A stretch of 64,000 bases of DNA from assembly GCF_002286965.1 (NCBI RefSeq), contig NZ_NSKD01000006.1, positions 62,001 to 126,000 on the forward strand. Reading direction: 5' to 3'. The notes beneath the pieces are model-generated. The model had not been told where the DNA came from. It was given only the letters and a program-made list of their open reading frames with translations, and ran no database searches. This document shows, in pieces, positions 25,571 to 35,696 of this stretch; the first letter of the stretch is position 1; the number at the start of each line of letters is the position of its first letter. The translations under genes and the position numbers were made by a program. This DNA comes from Halovibrio salipaludis (GTDB lineage Bacteria > Pseudomonadota > Gammaproteobacteria > Pseudomonadales > Oleiphilaceae).

Positions 25571-25852
25571 TCAGGCGGCAGGTGGCCCATTCACCGGACC
25601 ATCAAGGCGTTGACTGACTGATCGTCTGATGGGCAGGACCGTGACACCCAGACTGCTTACGTGATCAATGAGCTCCGCGCGAATCCTGTTCACCAGCGTT
25701 GTATCCTCGCCGCCCTCATTCGGGGTTCTTACCCGTAATAGTACATCCGTAGCAATGATCTCAAGCTCTTCCTGGGGGACGACTTCGGCTTTCTGAAGCG
25801 CTTCACAGGCCTGCGTGACTTCAATGTGGATATCAGATCTGAGCCTACTCAT
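25571..25852 (-). CDS. Small conserved-looking protein of unknown function
   Basis: 93 residues from ATG 25852 with a good GAAGGAGG site six bases upstream; the longer frame to 25897 has none. The sequence begins MSRLRSDIHIEVTQACEALQ and is amphipathic with a mixed alpha/beta pattern (ELEIIATDVLLRVRTPNEGG). No signal peptide, membrane segment or metal motif. I do not recognise the family. It lies between parA, which is convergent, and the 673-residue protein gene on the same strand. Confidence 0.6.
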   Translation of the reverse strand: MSRLRSDIHIEVTQACEALQKAEVVPQEELEIIATDVLLRVRTPNEGGEDTTLVNRIRAELIDHVSSLGVTVLPIRRSVSQRLDGPVNGPPAA

Positions 25853-25955
25853 CAGAACCTCCTTCCGGCAGGATCTCCATGGTTCCTCATGACCCACAGG
25901 AAGGTCACCTGCCGCAGGTCATGACGTTAGCGAGGCGAAATCATAGCGAACGACT

Positions 25956-27977
25956 TTAACGATTTGGTGACACTTTCCTGCCCAGCCGGTCCGCACCCCA
26001 ACTGCCTTCCATCAGGGCACGCACTCCCTGTATCTCTTCAGGCGGGACTTCAGTGGTGTGCAGCTGCCAGTCAGTCACATCGTAGTGGAAGATATAGAGC
26101 CGCGATGTGAATTCGCTGATTGGCAGGGAGGATTCGCCGTGCTGCTCGCCATAGCCCTCGGTGGAGACGGTCACGCCCTTGCCCCAGTCCTGGCCGCTGT
26201 CGTTGTTGGGGTTGTAGAAATACACCCGCATCACCTCGTCCTGGTCCAGCGCCACGCGCAGTATGGCGATGGCGTGCCAGCCCACGAACCGGGCCTGGCT
26301 GTCGGTGACGGCAATACCCGCCGGCTGCGGGTGCACCACGGGGGTATTGCCGTTGTAGAGCGGGTTGTACAGCGAATAGAAGGTCCGGATGAAACCGTCC
26401 GGATCCTCGAGCCTGCCGGTCTCCACGTCCACTGCGATCGCAAACCCACGGTGCACCCACCAGCCGTGGAATTCCGGATTGATCCAGCGGTGGGGGTCCT
26501 CACCGCGGCCGTCAGAGAGCCGCCCCATTTCCAGATAGAGCCGGTCGAGATGCGGCACCAGCACCAGTGACAGCGGATCCAGGTCCAGATTCCACTGGCT
26601 GACCACCCCCGTATAGAGGTAGGCGGAGTTCAGGGACTGGCCCTCGAACTCCATCACCACCTGGTTGTCCCGCGACGCCCAGCGCACCAGCTGCAGAAGG
26701 TAAGCGGGGTCCGTGTACGCCCACATGGAGAGCGCACGGGTGGACTGGCAGGCCGGATTGTTGCCCTGCCCCAGGCCGAGCGGCAGCCCCAGGGCACCGA
26801 TCAACCCTCCCATCAGGTAGACACCGGGTTCATGGGCATCCCCATAAAGCCCGGTCAGCAGTGCGCGCACATCCGCATGGATCGGGGTTTTCATCTGGCG
26901 CCAGAGGGCGGCGGCAATGCTGTTCTGGTAGAGAATGCCCCGCTCCAGCAGACAGGCAAGCCCATAGAGCGCATGACAGTTCTCCGGAAAGAGGCTATAG
27001 CGGGCCAGGTCCATCATGAAACGGCGGTAGCAGAACAGGCAGTCCCTGCCGGTGCTGCTCAGCCCCAGACAGCGGGCGACCATCTCGGCATCGTCCTGTT
27101 CCAGCGCATAGCGCAGAAAAATCGCATGGTAGGGAGCGACCAGCCCGGTATCATGCATGGCGCGGGCGAAACTGGCGGCCTCGGCGTCCAGCGCCATGTT
27201 GTCCAGACCGCGGACCCGTTCCTCGTAGACCTCCACCCCGGGATCCTCGCGGGAATGCTGGGTGGGGCCGTAGAGCGCGCTCACCAGCTGCTCGGCACCG
27301 CGAGCCGTGGTGCCCAGGCTCACCTCCGGGTCAAAAAGACAGACCGCGATACGGTCGATCATCTGGCGGATGTTGTCCACCTGAAGCGGCCGCTGGCGCA
27401 GAAGGCGCCAGACTTCAGCCACCACATGGTCCAGAATGCTGTCGAAGCCGATGTGCTCGGCCACGAACCCCAGATGATGATCAAGCATGCGCTGGATGTC
27501 CGCCGGGCGGTTACGCGCGGCTTCATCACTGATGCCAAATACCGATTGCAGGTTGAAGGCCAGCACCTGGGTCAGGAAGTGTTCCGCCTGCTCGGCGGAC
27601 AGGCGCGGATGGAACCAGCTGCCACTGGCGACGGCCAGCATGCGCAGTTCGCTGAGACACTCCAGGGCAATCAGCCGGGCCTCGCCCTCGGCAAAGGTGG
27701 CGGGTACGAAGCGAGCCTGCAGGGAATCCGGCAGCTCCCAGTCGCTGCCCACGAAGACCCCGGCCTGCTCCAGCCGGGGGGCACGTTCGAACAGCAGCGC
27801 CGGCCCTTCCGGCAGACCCAGAAGCTTGCGGGCCTGGTCCAGGACCTGGCCCACGTGGTTGCCTCTGGCGTGGGATGGGGCCTTCTCCAGGCTGGCCATG
27901 GCATTATCAAGGGCGCTGACAATGGGACTGGCATCAGGGCCCGGCGTGGTCCCGGCGTACCGAACGGGTTCAGACAT
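25956..27977 (-). CDS. Large uncharacterised protein with a papain-like cysteine-peptidase motif set
   Basis: 673 residues, no signal peptide. The N-terminal 380 residues are helical (EHFLTQVLAFNLQSVFGIS, LLRQRPLQVDNIRQMIDRIA) and contain C-x2-C pairs near 313-316. The C-terminal part contains Q404-x5-C410 (GQGNNPACQSTRA), H568 in ARFVGWHAIAILRV and N589 in YFYNPNNDSGQDWG, matching the order and spacing of the papain oxyanion Gln, nucleophile Cys, His and Asn, including a trailing WG. I infer a cytoplasmic cysteine peptidase or transglutaminase-like enzyme. No family name is recognised; coincidence remains possible. The DUF4112 gene lies 66 bases upstream of its ATG, beyond a separate start. 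Confidence 0.6.
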   Translation of the reverse strand: MSEPVRYAGTTPGPDASPIVSALDNAMASLEKAPSHARGNHVGQVLDQARKLLGLPEGPALLFERAPRLEQAGVFVGSDWELPDSLQARFVPATFAEGEARLIALECLSELRMLAVASGSWFHPRLSAEQAEHFLTQVLAFNLQSVFGISDEAARNRPADIQRMLDHHLGFVAEHIGFDSILDHVVAEVWRLLRQRPLQVDNIRQMIDRIAVCLFDPEVSLGTTARGAEQLVSALYGPTQHSREDPGVEVYEERVRGLDNMALDAEAASFARAMHDTGLVAPYHAIFLRYALEQDDAEMVARCLGLSSTGRDCLFCYRRFMMDLARYSLFPENCHALYGLACLLERGILYQNSIAAALWRQMKTPIHADVRALLTGLYGDAHEPGVYLMGGLIGALGLPLGLGQGNNPACQSTRALSMWAYTDPAYLLQLVRWASRDNQVVMEFEGQSLNSAYLYTGVVSQWNLDLDPLSLVLVPHLDRLYLEMGRLSDGRGEDPHRWINPEFHGWWVHRGFAIAVDVETGRLEDPDGFIRTFYSLYNPLYNGNTPVVHPQPAGIAVTDSQARFVGWHAIAILRVALDQDEVMRVYFYNPNNDSGQDWGKGVTVSTEGYGEQHGESSLPISEFTSRLYIFHYDVTDWQLHTTEVPPEEIQGVRALMEGSWGADRLGRKVSPNR

Positions 27978-28043
27978 GCGTTTGTTTCCGGTCGTGGATT
28001 CCTGCCGCCCAGTTTCCCTCCATTGGCACAGGATGCAAGCAGT

Positions 28044-28418
28044 TTAGACCATGACCCGCGACTCCAGATGCTCCCGCAGCAGGGTCACATTGCGGTTGTT
28101 GGCACGGTAGAAGACATCGAACACATCACCGGCCACCGGCAGGGTGCCTCCCACGGCATCCACCAGACCGTTACCCAGCATACGCAGCTGAAGGGAGCGG
28201 GGCGCCCCGATCTGGCGGGCCTGCTGGATCAGGTACAGTGACAGCACCAGTCCCGCAAAATCCCCCACTCCCGGAATCAGGCCAATCAGGGGGCCGATAC
28301 CGAAACGGATACCGGTGAAGGGAACCCGGAAACGGGAATCGGTCAGCCGGGCAAACCGCTCCAGCCGCGCCAGTGTGGCACGCTCGTGTTCAGGGTCTCG
28401 GGCAGGGATCTCACTCAT
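28044..28418 (-). CDS. DUF4112 family small membrane protein
   Basis: 124 residues. The diagnostic DUF4112 block is present: [40 protein letters not shown] and [17 protein letters not shown], ending with [17 protein letters not shown]. Two amphipathic hydrophobic segments suggest membrane association. Function is unknown. Divergent from the mrp operon, with 93 bases between the two starts. Confidence 0.88.
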   Translation of the reverse strand: MSEIPARDPEHERATLARLERFARLTDSRFRVPFTGIRFGIGPLIGLIPGVGDFAGLVLSLYLIQQARQIGAPRSLQLRMLGNGLVDAVGGTLPVAGDVFDVFYRANNRNVTLLREHLESRVMV

Positions 28419-28511
28419 AACGGAAGCAGCCTATACCTCCTTCGGGTAGCTGACAATCCAGCCTCCCTCCAGTACCCTTCGCGGCGTCGGAACCCAAGGA
28501 TACCTGCGTTC

Positions 28512-31310
28512 ATGATGCTGCTGTCGACTGTCGCACTGCCCCTGCTCGGGGCCCTGATTACGCCGCTGGTCTCGCGGCGCTCGACAGCGATCCTGCCTGC
28601 CCTGATTGCCGGAACCATCGGAATCACCATGGTCAGCGTGCTGCTGAGCCAGGCCCCGGATGTTCTGGGTGGCACCATTCTCATCGAACACTATCCCTGG
28701 CTGCCCGGGATCGGTCTCTCGCCGGCCTTCCGGCTGGATGCACTGGGGCTTTTCTTTGCGCTCATCATCGCCGGCATGGGCCTGCTGATCACGCTCTATG
28801 CCCACTTCTATTTCGCCGGCAAGCACGGGGCCGTGCGCTTCCATTCGCTGATGCTGGCCTTCATGGGCGCCATGCTGGGCATTGTGACCTCCGAGAACCT
28901 GCTGTTCATGCTGGTGTTCTGGGAGATGACCAGCCTGGTGTCCTTTGTCCTGATCGGCTTCCACCAGGACGAACGCCCGGCCCGCCGTGGCGCGCGTATG
29001 ACCCTGGTGATTACCGGCGGTGGCGGGCTGGCACTGATGGCGGGGGTTCTGCTGATCGGTAACAGCGTGGGCAGTTTCCAGCTGAGTGACATCCTGGCAC
29101 CGGAAACAGCCCTGACCTCGGACCCGCTCTACCCCTGGATGCTCGGCCTGGTGCTCATCGGCGCCATGACCAAGTCCGCCCAGTTCCCGTTCCACCTCTG
29201 GCTGCCGAATGCCATGACGGCGCCCACGCCGGTCTCCGCCTACCTGCACTCGGCCACCATGGTGAAAGCCGGCATCTTCCTTCTGGCCCGGCTCAACCCC
29301 GCCCTGGGGGACACGGACGCCTGGCTCTACAGCATCTCAACCGCCGGCATGGCGACACTGCTGACGGGCGCCTTCATCGCCATGTTCAAGCATGACACCA
29401 AGGAGCTCCTGGCCTATTCCACCGTCAGCCATCTCGGGCTGATCACCCTCCTTGTGGGGCTGAGCACACGCATGGCAATGGTGGCCGCGCTCTTCCACCT
29501 GCTGAACCATGCCCTGTTCAAGGCACCGCTGTTCATGATGGCCGGCGCCGTCCAGAAGGCAACCGGCACCCGGGACATGCGCCGCATCAACGGCCTGTGG
29601 CGAACACTTCCGGCCCTGACGGTCATCAGCGCCGTGGCCGCCGCCTCCATGGCCGGGCTGCCGCTGCTTGGCGGTTACCTGAGCAAGAAGATGTTCTTCA
29701 TTGAAAGCCTGGGAGCCCCGGTGATCATGCCGCTGCAATGGCTCACTCCAGCGCTGGCCGCCATTGCGGGCCTGTTCTCCGCCGCCTATTCCTTCCGCAT
29801 CTTCCACAACGTGTTCTTCAACGGAAAACCGCAGGATCTGCCTGTCTGGCCCCCGAAGAACCCCGGCGTGGGCATCCAGATCCCGGCTGCCGTGCTGGCC
29901 CTGGCAGTAGTGCTGGTAAGCTGGCATGCGGAGTCAGTGGTCCATGGGCTCATCGGCCCCGTTGCATCCGCCGCCGCAGGCGTCGCCCTGCCCGACTACG
30001 ACATGCACCAGCTCCACCACATCGGCACCGCCTTCTTCATGAGCCTGGCGGCCATGCTTGGCGGTCTGCTCGTCTACATGGCCCGGGAGCCGCTGTTCCG
30101 GCTTTATGACCAGCTGCCTCCGGCCGATGCCCGTGAGATCTTTGAATGGCTGATGACCCGCGCCGGCGGCAGGGCCGAACGGCTGGTCCATGCACTGGAG
30201 AACGGCTCGGTCCAGCGCTACATCGCCCTGATCATCCTCTCGGCCATTGTGCTGGCCGGACCGGTTCTGCTTTCCGGCATCCAGTGGCACGGTGGCGAGA
30301 CCATGACGCCCGTGGATCCCCTGACCGGCCTGGGCCTGGTGCTGCTGATGGCCACCGCGGTAGGGGCGGTGCTCGGCCACCACCAGCGCCTGTTCGCCCT
30401 GCTCCTGCTTGGCAGCGCGGGGCTCTTCGTCACTCTCACCTTTGCCCGCTTCTCGGCGCCGGACCTGGCGCTGACCCAGCTCTCGGTCGAGGTGATGGCG
30501 GTGATCATCATGATGCTGGCCCTGTCCTTCCTGCCACAGACCACGCCCCGTGAGTCGAGCCGGTTGCGAAAGGGTCGTGACCTGGGCGTTGCCGCTCTGG
30601 GCGGACTCGGGATCGGCCTGGTGTCGTTCGCCATCATGACCCGCCCCCACAGCACCATCGCGGACTTCTTCCTGAGCCAGAGCAAGCCTGGTGGCGGTGG
30701 CAGCAATGTGGTCAATGTCATACTGGTGGATTTCCGCGGCTTCGATACCCTGGGCGAGATCACGGTACTGGGGATCGCGGCCGTGGCGGTCTTCGCCCTG
30801 ACCCGCAACCTCCAGCTCAAGGACCGCATCCCGCAGGAACGGGACCAGTACTGGGCCTCGAATCCCCACCCGCTGATCCTGCGCACCATGGCGCGGCCGA
30901 TACTGCCCATAGCGCTGATGGTCTCGGCCTACATCTTCCTGCGTGGGCACAACATGCCTGGTGGCGGCTTCATCGCCGGACTGATCACGGCGGTTGCGCT
31001 CTCACTGCAGTACATGGCCGGCAGTCTTGCCTGGGCCCATGAACGCATGCTCACACCCTTCCGGCCCCTGATCGGGCTGGGGCTGCTGCTTGCCTGCGGC
31101 ACCGGGCTGGGCAGCCTGCTGTTCGGCGAAGCGTTCCTCAGCTCCTGGTTCGGGCATTACAAACTGCCCCTGCTGGGCCACCTGGAGCTGGCCACCGCGC
31201 TGCTGTTCGACCTGGGCGTCTTCACCACCGTGGTCGGGGCCACACTGCTGATCCTCGCCAACCTGGGCAAACTCATGACCGTGCACGGCCCCGGCAAGGA
31301 GATCGGATAG
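28512..31310 (+). CDS. mrpA: Mrp Na+/H+ antiporter subunit A fused to subunit B
   Basis: 932 residues from ATG 28512; the longer frame from 28386 lies over the DUF4112 gene start. The first about 700 residues are MrpA, homologous to NuoL/NuoM, with [31 protein letters not shown], the proton-channel residues [20 protein letters not shown], and [15 protein letters not shown]. The C-terminal about 230 residues carry the MrpB domain ([40 protein letters not shown]). The fused A-B form is typical of proteobacterial Pha/Mrp complexes. It forms part of a six-gene operon exchanging Na+ or K+ for H+ at the inner membrane, supporting salt and alkali tolerance. Confidence 0.95.
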   Translation: MMLLSTVALPLLGALITPLVSRRSTAILPALIAGTIGITMVSVLLSQAPDVLGGTILIEHYPWLPGIGLSPAFRLDALGLFFALIIAGMGLLITLYAHFYFAGKHGAVRFHSLMLAFMGAMLGIVTSENLLFMLVFWEMTSLVSFVLIGFHQDERPARRGARMTLVITGGGGLALMAGVLLIGNSVGSFQLSDILAPETALTSDPLYPWMLGLVLIGAMTKSAQFPFHLWLPNAMTAPTPVSAYLHSATMVKAGIFLLARLNPALGDTDAWLYSISTAGMATLLTGAFIAMFKHDTKELLAYSTVSHLGLITLLVGLSTRMAMVAALFHLLNHALFKAPLFMMAGAVQKATGTRDMRRINGLWRTLPALTVISAVAAASMAGLPLLGGYLSKKMFFIESLGAPVIMPLQWLTPALAAIAGLFSAAYSFRIFHNVFFNGKPQDLPVWPPKNPGVGIQIPAAVLALAVVLVSWHAESVVHGLIGPVASAAAGVALPDYDMHQLHHIGTAFFMSLAAMLGGLLVYMAREPLFRLYDQLPPADAREIFEWLMTRAGGRAERLVHALENGSVQRYIALIILSAIVLAGPVLLSGIQWHGGETMTPVDPLTGLGLVLLMATAVGAVLGHHQRLFALLLLGSAGLFVTLTFARFSAPDLALTQLSVEVMAVIIMMLALSFLPQTTPRESSRLRKGRDLGVAALGGLGIGLVSFAIMTRPHSTIADFFLSQSKPGGGGSNVVNVILVDFRGFDTLGEITVLGIAAVAVFALTRNLQLKDRIPQERDQYWASNPHPLILRTMARPILPIALMVSAYIFLRGHNMPGGGFIAGLITAVALSLQYMAGSLAWAHERMLTPFRPLIGLGLLLACGTGLGSLLFGEAFLSSWFGHYKLPLLGHLELATALLFDLGVFTTVVGATLLILANLGKLMTVHGPGKEIG

Positions 31311-31652
31311 ATGGAAGCACTCTACGCCACTGCTGTCGGCGTACTCACCGCCTGTGGCATCTACCTGGTGCTGCGCGGTCGCACCTTCCCGGTCATCATG
31401 GGACTGACCCTGCTGTCCCATGGGGTGAACCTCTTCCTGTTCGCCAGTGGCCGGCTGGCTCTGGCGGCGCCGGCGGTCATCGGTGAATCCGCTGACCCCA
31501 CGGACCCACTGCCCCAGGCACTGGTTCTGACAGCCATCGTGATCAGTTTCGCCATGACGGCTTTCGTGGTGGTGCTCGCCCTGCGTGCCGCGGTGGAGCT
31601 GCGTAATGACCACGTTGACGGTGTGGATCCCGAGGAGGACTGGCGCCCATGA
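31311..31652 (+). CDS. mrpC: Mrp antiporter subunit C
   Basis: 113 residues, homologous to NuoK: three membrane segments, VGVLTACGIYLVLRGRTFPV and IMGLTLLSHGVNLFLFASG, then PLPQALVLTAIVISFAMTAF. The ATG follows the mrpA stop directly, and its end overlaps mrpD by four bases (ATGA). It bridges the A and D ion-translocating subunits. Confidence 0.95.
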   Translation: MEALYATAVGVLTACGIYLVLRGRTFPVIMGLTLLSHGVNLFLFASGRLALAAPAVIGESADPTDPLPQALVLTAIVISFAMTAFVVVLALRAAVELRNDHVDGVDPEEDWRP

Positions 31653-33169
31653 ATCACCTGCCGGTCCTGCCCATACTGCTGCCTCTCATTACCGGAGCGC
31701 TGCTGGTCACCCTGCCGCGGCTGGGCCTGAACGCCCAGCGCTTCATCAGCCTGGGCGCCACTGTGGCCGGTCTGGGTCTGGTGCTCTGGCTGGGAAGCAT
31801 GGTCCTGGAACACGGACGGATGGTCTATGCCCTCGGTGGCTGGGCGCCACCTTTCGGGATTGTGCTGGTTCCGGACCGGCTGAGCGTACTGATGCTGGTG
31901 CTGACCGCCACCCTGGCCCTGCCGGCGCTCATCTACGCCTGCCGGGGTGACGACGATGCCGGCGCCCATTTCCACGCCCTCTTCCAGTTCCAGCTCATGG
32001 GGCTCAACGGCGCCTTCCTGACCGGGGACATCTTCAACCTCTTCGTCTTCTTCGAGGTGCTGCTCATCGCCTCCTACGCCCTGCTTCTGCACGGCGGCGG
32101 CACCGCCCGCAGCCGGGCCGGGCTGCACTACGTGATCATCAACCTGATCGGTTCAGCGCTCTTCCTGCTGGCACTGGGCATGCTCTACGGGCTCACGGGC
32201 ACACTGAACATGGCGGATCTGGCGGTCCGCATCAGCCAGGCGCCCCAGGCTGGCCAGCCTCTGCTGCAGGCCGCATCCCTGGTGCTGCTGGTGGTTTTCG
32301 GGGTCAAGGCGGCCCTGCTGCCGCTGCTGTTCTGGCTGCCACGCGCCTACACCGCGGCGGCCGCACCAGTAGCGGCCCTGTTTGCGGTCATGACCAAGGT
32401 CGGCCTGTACGCCATGATCCGGGTTTTCCCACTGGTGTTCGCCCTGGATGAGCCACTGGCAGCCCTGACGGCCTGGCAGTGGCTCTGGCCCCTCGCGCTG
32501 GCGACCCTGGCACTGGGCGGCATCGGAGTTCTGGGCGCCACCAGCCTGCGCAACATGACCGCCTACATGGTCATCGTTTCCACCGGAACCCTCATGGCTA
32601 TCATTGCCCTGGGCAGTACCGAGGCGCTGGCCGCCGCGCTCTTCTATCTGGTGCACACCACACTGCTGACGGGAGGCTTCTTCCTGTTCGCGGACCTGAT
32701 TGCCCGCCAGCGCGGTGCAGCCGGAGACTACATGGTCGTCACCGCCGCCATGAAGGACAGGCGAACCCTGGGCATCCTGTTCTTCTTTGGCGCCGTGGCG
32801 CTGGCCGGGCTTCCGCCGTTCAGCGGCTTCGTCAGCAAGGCCTGGATGCTCCAGGCGAGCCTCGCGGAAGGCGCCGCCGGAATTTTCTGGCCGCTGCTGC
32901 TCGGGGCCGGCTTCCTGATGCTGGTGGCGCTCAGCCGGGCGGGCAGCAAGTTCTTCTGGCGCCAGTCACCGGAACGGGACCATGACATGAGGGCCGACCG
33001 GGTGCGGCTCGCCTGTGTGATCGTTCTGGTAGGAGCCGGACTGGCGCTGAGCCTGGCCGCAGCGCCGCTGATGGACTACACCCGGTCAGTAGCAGCACAG
33101 CTGATGGCGCCGGGTGATTACGTGAGGGCGGCCCAGGAGGCCGACCTCAGACTGACGGGAGGGCACTGA
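31649..33169 (+). CDS. mrpD: Mrp antiporter subunit D
   Basis: 506 residues, NuoN/NuoM-like. Key blocks are GAFLTGDIFNLFVFFEVLLI, LPLLFWLPRAYTAAAAPVAA, VMTKVGLYAMIRV with the conserved channel Lys, and NMTAYMVIVSTGTLMAIIAL. About 14 membrane helices, as for the family. It is the second proton-pumping-type subunit of the Mrp complex. The ATG overlaps the mrpC stop, and one base separates its stop from mrpE. Confidence 0.95.
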   Translation: MNHLPVLPILLPLITGALLVTLPRLGLNAQRFISLGATVAGLGLVLWLGSMVLEHGRMVYALGGWAPPFGIVLVPDRLSVLMLVLTATLALPALIYACRGDDDAGAHFHALFQFQLMGLNGAFLTGDIFNLFVFFEVLLIASYALLLHGGGTARSRAGLHYVIINLIGSALFLLALGMLYGLTGTLNMADLAVRISQAPQAGQPLLQAASLVLLVVFGVKAALLPLLFWLPRAYTAAAAPVAALFAVMTKVGLYAMIRVFPLVFALDEPLAALTAWQWLWPLALATLALGGIGVLGATSLRNMTAYMVIVSTGTLMAIIALGSTEALAAALFYLVHTTLLTGGFFLFADLIARQRGAAGDYMVVTAAMKDRRTLGILFFFGAVALAGLPPFSGFVSKAWMLQASLAEGAAGIFWPLLLGAGFLMLVALSRAGSKFFWRQSPERDHDMRADRVRLACVIVLVGAGLALSLAAAPLMDYTRSVAAQLMAPGDYVRAAQEADLRLTGGH

Positions 33170-33170
33170 C

Positions 33171-33674
33171 ATGACACTCATGCCGCAGCTGACCCACTGG
33201 TGGCCCAGACCCCACTTTTCGCTGTTCCTGCTGGTGCTCTGGCTGCTGCTGGTCAACTCGGTCAGCCCGGGGCAGGTGCTGATCGGGGCGGTGCTGGGCT
33301 GGCTGATCCCCTTCTCAACCCAGCAGTTCTGGCCGGAGCGCCCGCACCTGCACAACCCCGGCCGCCTGCTGCTGTACATGCTGCGGCTGCTGGTGGACAT
33401 ACTGCGCTCGAACCTGACCGTGGCACGGCTGATCCTGCGCGATCCCGATACGCTGACGCCGGGATTCGTGCGCTACCCCCTGTCGCTGACCAATGAGTTC
33501 GCCATCACCATGCTGGCCAGCAGCATCTCGCTGACCCCGGGCACCGTATCAGCGGGCCTGAGCCCGGACCGGGCCTACCTGCTGGTGCATGTCCTGCACC
33601 TGGACGATGAGGACGAGCTCATCGAACAGATCCGCGAGCGCTACGAGACACCGCTCAGGGAGATCCTGGAATGA
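33171..33674 (+). CDS. mrpE: Mrp antiporter subunit E
   Basis: 167 residues with two N-terminal membrane helices and a cytoplasmic domain (VLHLDDEDELIEQIRERYET). The central SNLTVARLILRDPDTLTPGF and ASSISLTPGTVSAGLSPDRA are conserved MrpE blocks. Its stop overlaps mrpF by four bases. Small subunit required for assembly of the complex. Confidence 0.93.
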   Translation: MTLMPQLTHWWPRPHFSLFLLVLWLLLVNSVSPGQVLIGAVLGWLIPFSTQQFWPERPHLHNPGRLLLYMLRLLVDILRSNLTVARLILRDPDTLTPGFVRYPLSLTNEFAITMLASSISLTPGTVSAGLSPDRAYLLVHVLHLDDEDELIEQIRERYETPLREILE

Positions 33675-33940
33675 CCGCCACCGTACTGCCCATCGCCCTT
33701 GCGCTGTTCAGCCTGAGCCTGCTTCTGAACCTGTACCGCCTGCTGCGCGGTCCGGACATCGTCGACCGGATCCTTGGCCTGGACACCCTCAACGTCAATG
33801 CCATCGCAGTGATCGTTCTGGGAGGCATCTACATGGACTCATCACTGATCTTCGAGGCGGCCCTGCTGATCGCGCTCATGGGATTCGTGAGCACCGTAGC
33901 CATGACCAAGTACCTGGTGCGCGGGGACGTGATCGAATGA
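33671..33940 (+). CDS. mrpF: Mrp antiporter subunit F
   Basis: 89 residues with three membrane segments; LYRLLRGPDIVDRILGLDTL and NVNAIAVIVLGGIYMDSSLI are diagnostic for MrpF. Four-base overlaps on both sides (with mrpE and mrpG) show tight translational coupling. Confidence 0.94.
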   Translation: MTATVLPIALALFSLSLLLNLYRLLRGPDIVDRILGLDTLNVNAIAVIVLGGIYMDSSLIFEAALLIALMGFVSTVAMTKYLVRGDVIE

Positions 33941-34344
33941 TGGGGGAAAGCATGGCACTGCCGTTCTGGCTGGACGCACTGATCGCACTGCTGCTGCTCA
34001 GCGGTGCCCTGGTCGCCCTGCTGGGCTCCATAGGGCTGGCGCGCATGCCGGACGTCTACATGCGCCTTCACGGCCCCACCAAGGCCAGCACCCTGGGGGT
34101 GGGCGCCACACTGCTGGGTTCCATGATCTGGTTCGGCGTGGGCCACGAGGGTCTGAGCGCGCAGGAGGTTCTGATCACCGTCTTTCTGTTCGCCACGGCC
34201 CCGGTCAGCGCCCACATGATGGCCCGGGCCGCGCTGCACCGTCGGGTGGCCTGCCGGGAAGGCACCCATGGCGAGCCATGGGACGAAATGGATCGTCTCC
34301 CGGGCTACGCGGAGTCTTCGTCATCCTCCGATAACCAGCGATAG
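33937..34344 (+). CDS. mrpG: Mrp antiporter subunit G
   Basis: 135 residues from ATG 33937, which overlaps the mrpF stop (ATGA); the frame extends leftward to 33589 only as a shadow of mrpE/F. Three membrane segments with ALLGSIGLARMPDVYMRLHG, TKASTLGVGATLLGSMIWF and FLFATAPVSAHMMARAALHR, all diagnostic. A 35-residue hydrophilic tail (to SSSSSDNQR) overlaps the end of the convergent response-regulator gene by 40 bases. Confidence 0.93.
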   Translation: MMGESMALPFWLDALIALLLLSGALVALLGSIGLARMPDVYMRLHGPTKASTLGVGATLLGSMIWFGVGHEGLSAQEVLITVFLFATAPVSAHMMARAALHRRVACREGTHGEPWDEMDRLPGYAESSSSSDNQR

Positions 34345-35696
34345 AGGGTCCGGCGGTTCACGCCCAGGATGCGGGCGGCCTGGCGCTTGTTCCCCCCCAC
34401 CTGCGCCAGCACATGCTCCACATACCGCTGCTGGAGTGTCTCCAGTGTTGGCAGCGCCTCCCCCGGCGCAAGAAGTCCCTGCGTGTCCGCACCCGCGGGT
34501 TCGGGAGGCGACCCAGCGGCGTCAGTCGCTTCCCGCACCCGCGGTGGCAGATGCTCCGGCAGGATGCGCTCGCCATTGCAGAACGTCACCGCCCGCTCGA
34601 CCACATTGGCCAGCTCACGGATGTTGCCGGGATAGTCGTAGGCGCGCAGGCAGGCCAGAGCCGCGTCATCAAAGCGCAGATCCCCGCGCCCACTGCGCCG
34701 CAACGAAGCCTCCAGGAAGAACATGGCCAGCCGCTCAATATCATCGGCACGCTCACGCAGCGGCGGCACCTCCAGTGCAAGCGCTTCCAGCCGGTAGTAG
34801 AGATCCTCACGGAAATCACCGCTGGCCACGCGGGCCTGCAGATCCTGATGCGTGGCGGCGATCACCCGCACATCCACGCTCTGCTCGGAATCCGACCCCA
34901 CGGGGCGGATACTGCCCTCCTGCAGCGCCCGCAGCAGCTTGGCCTGCAGCGCCAGCGGCATTTCCGCGATCTCATCCAGCAGGAGCGTGCCACCATCGGC
35001 CTGACCGAAAAGACCCGTCCGCGCCCGGTCCGCACCGGTGAAGGCACCCCTGGCATGGCCGAAGAATTCGCTTTCCATGAGATCCGCGGGAATACCGGCG
35101 CAGTTGACTGCTACGAAAGGCTGCTCCGCACGTGGACTCTCCGCATGGATGGCCCGGGCCACCAGCTCCTTGCCCACACCGCTTTCCCCCAGCACCAGCA
35201 CCGGCATGGCCCCGGTTGCCACCTGCCGGATCTGATCATACAGCCGATGCATGGGAGCGCTGCCACCGATGATCCCGTGGAAACCGGCCGTATCCCCACT
35301 GGAGCGGTAGGCATCCACCTCGCGGCGCAGCGCCCGCTGTTCGAGCAGACGCCGGATCATCAGAAGCAGGTGATCCATGGACAGCGGCTTGGTCAGGAAC
35401 TCATCCGCGCCGGCCTTGAGGGCATCCACCGCCTGATCCACGGTCCCGAAGGCGGTGATCAGAACGAACAGCGGTGGCTCAGGGAGCGCCTGGGTCCCCC
35501 GCAGTACGGCCATGCCATCGCTGTCCGGCAGGCGCAGATCCGAGACCACCAGATCCGGTGCCCCTTCCTGGCAGAGCCGGAGGCCCTCATCAGCCCGCTG
35601 GGTGGTGACCACCTCGTAGCCTTCCGCCTCCAGTTCCTCGCGCAGCAGATCCAGCAGGCTCGAATCGTCCTCGATGACCAGGATACGCACACTCAT
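34305..35696 (-). CDS. Sigma-54-dependent NtrC-family response regulator
   Basis: 463 residues. Receiver domain 1-120 with the acidic pocket IEDD and phosphoacceptor in VVSDLRLPDSDG; AAA+ domain with LGESGVGKELVARAI (Walker A), ARGAFTGADRAR (the GAFTGA loop that contacts sigma-54) and GGTLLLDEIAEMP (Walker B); C-terminal Fis-type helix-turn-helix GGNKRQAARILGVNRRTLYR. All residues for activity are present. It overlaps the sensor-kinase gene by four bases. Probable targets are the DUF4168 genes facing it, which have -24/-12 promoters and repeated TCATNNTGTCACA sites. The identity of the signal is unknown. Confidence 0.94.
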   Translation of the reverse strand: MSVRILVIEDDSSLLDLLREELEAEGYEVVTTQRADEGLRLCQEGAPDLVVSDLRLPDSDGMAVLRGTQALPEPPLFVLITAFGTVDQAVDALKAGADEFLTKPLSMDHLLLMIRRLLEQRALRREVDAYRSSGDTAGFHGIIGGSAPMHRLYDQIRQVATGAMPVLVLGESGVGKELVARAIHAESPRAEQPFVAVNCAGIPADLMESEFFGHARGAFTGADRARTGLFGQADGGTLLLDEIAEMPLALQAKLLRALQEGSIRPVGSDSEQSVDVRVIAATHQDLQARVASGDFREDLYYRLEALALEVPPLRERADDIERLAMFFLEASLRRSGRGDLRFDDAALACLRAYDYPGNIRELANVVERAVTFCNGERILPEHLPPRVREATDAAGSPPEPAGADTQGLLAPGEALPTLETLQQRYVEHVLAQVGGNKRQAARILGVNRRTLYRWLSEDDEDSA

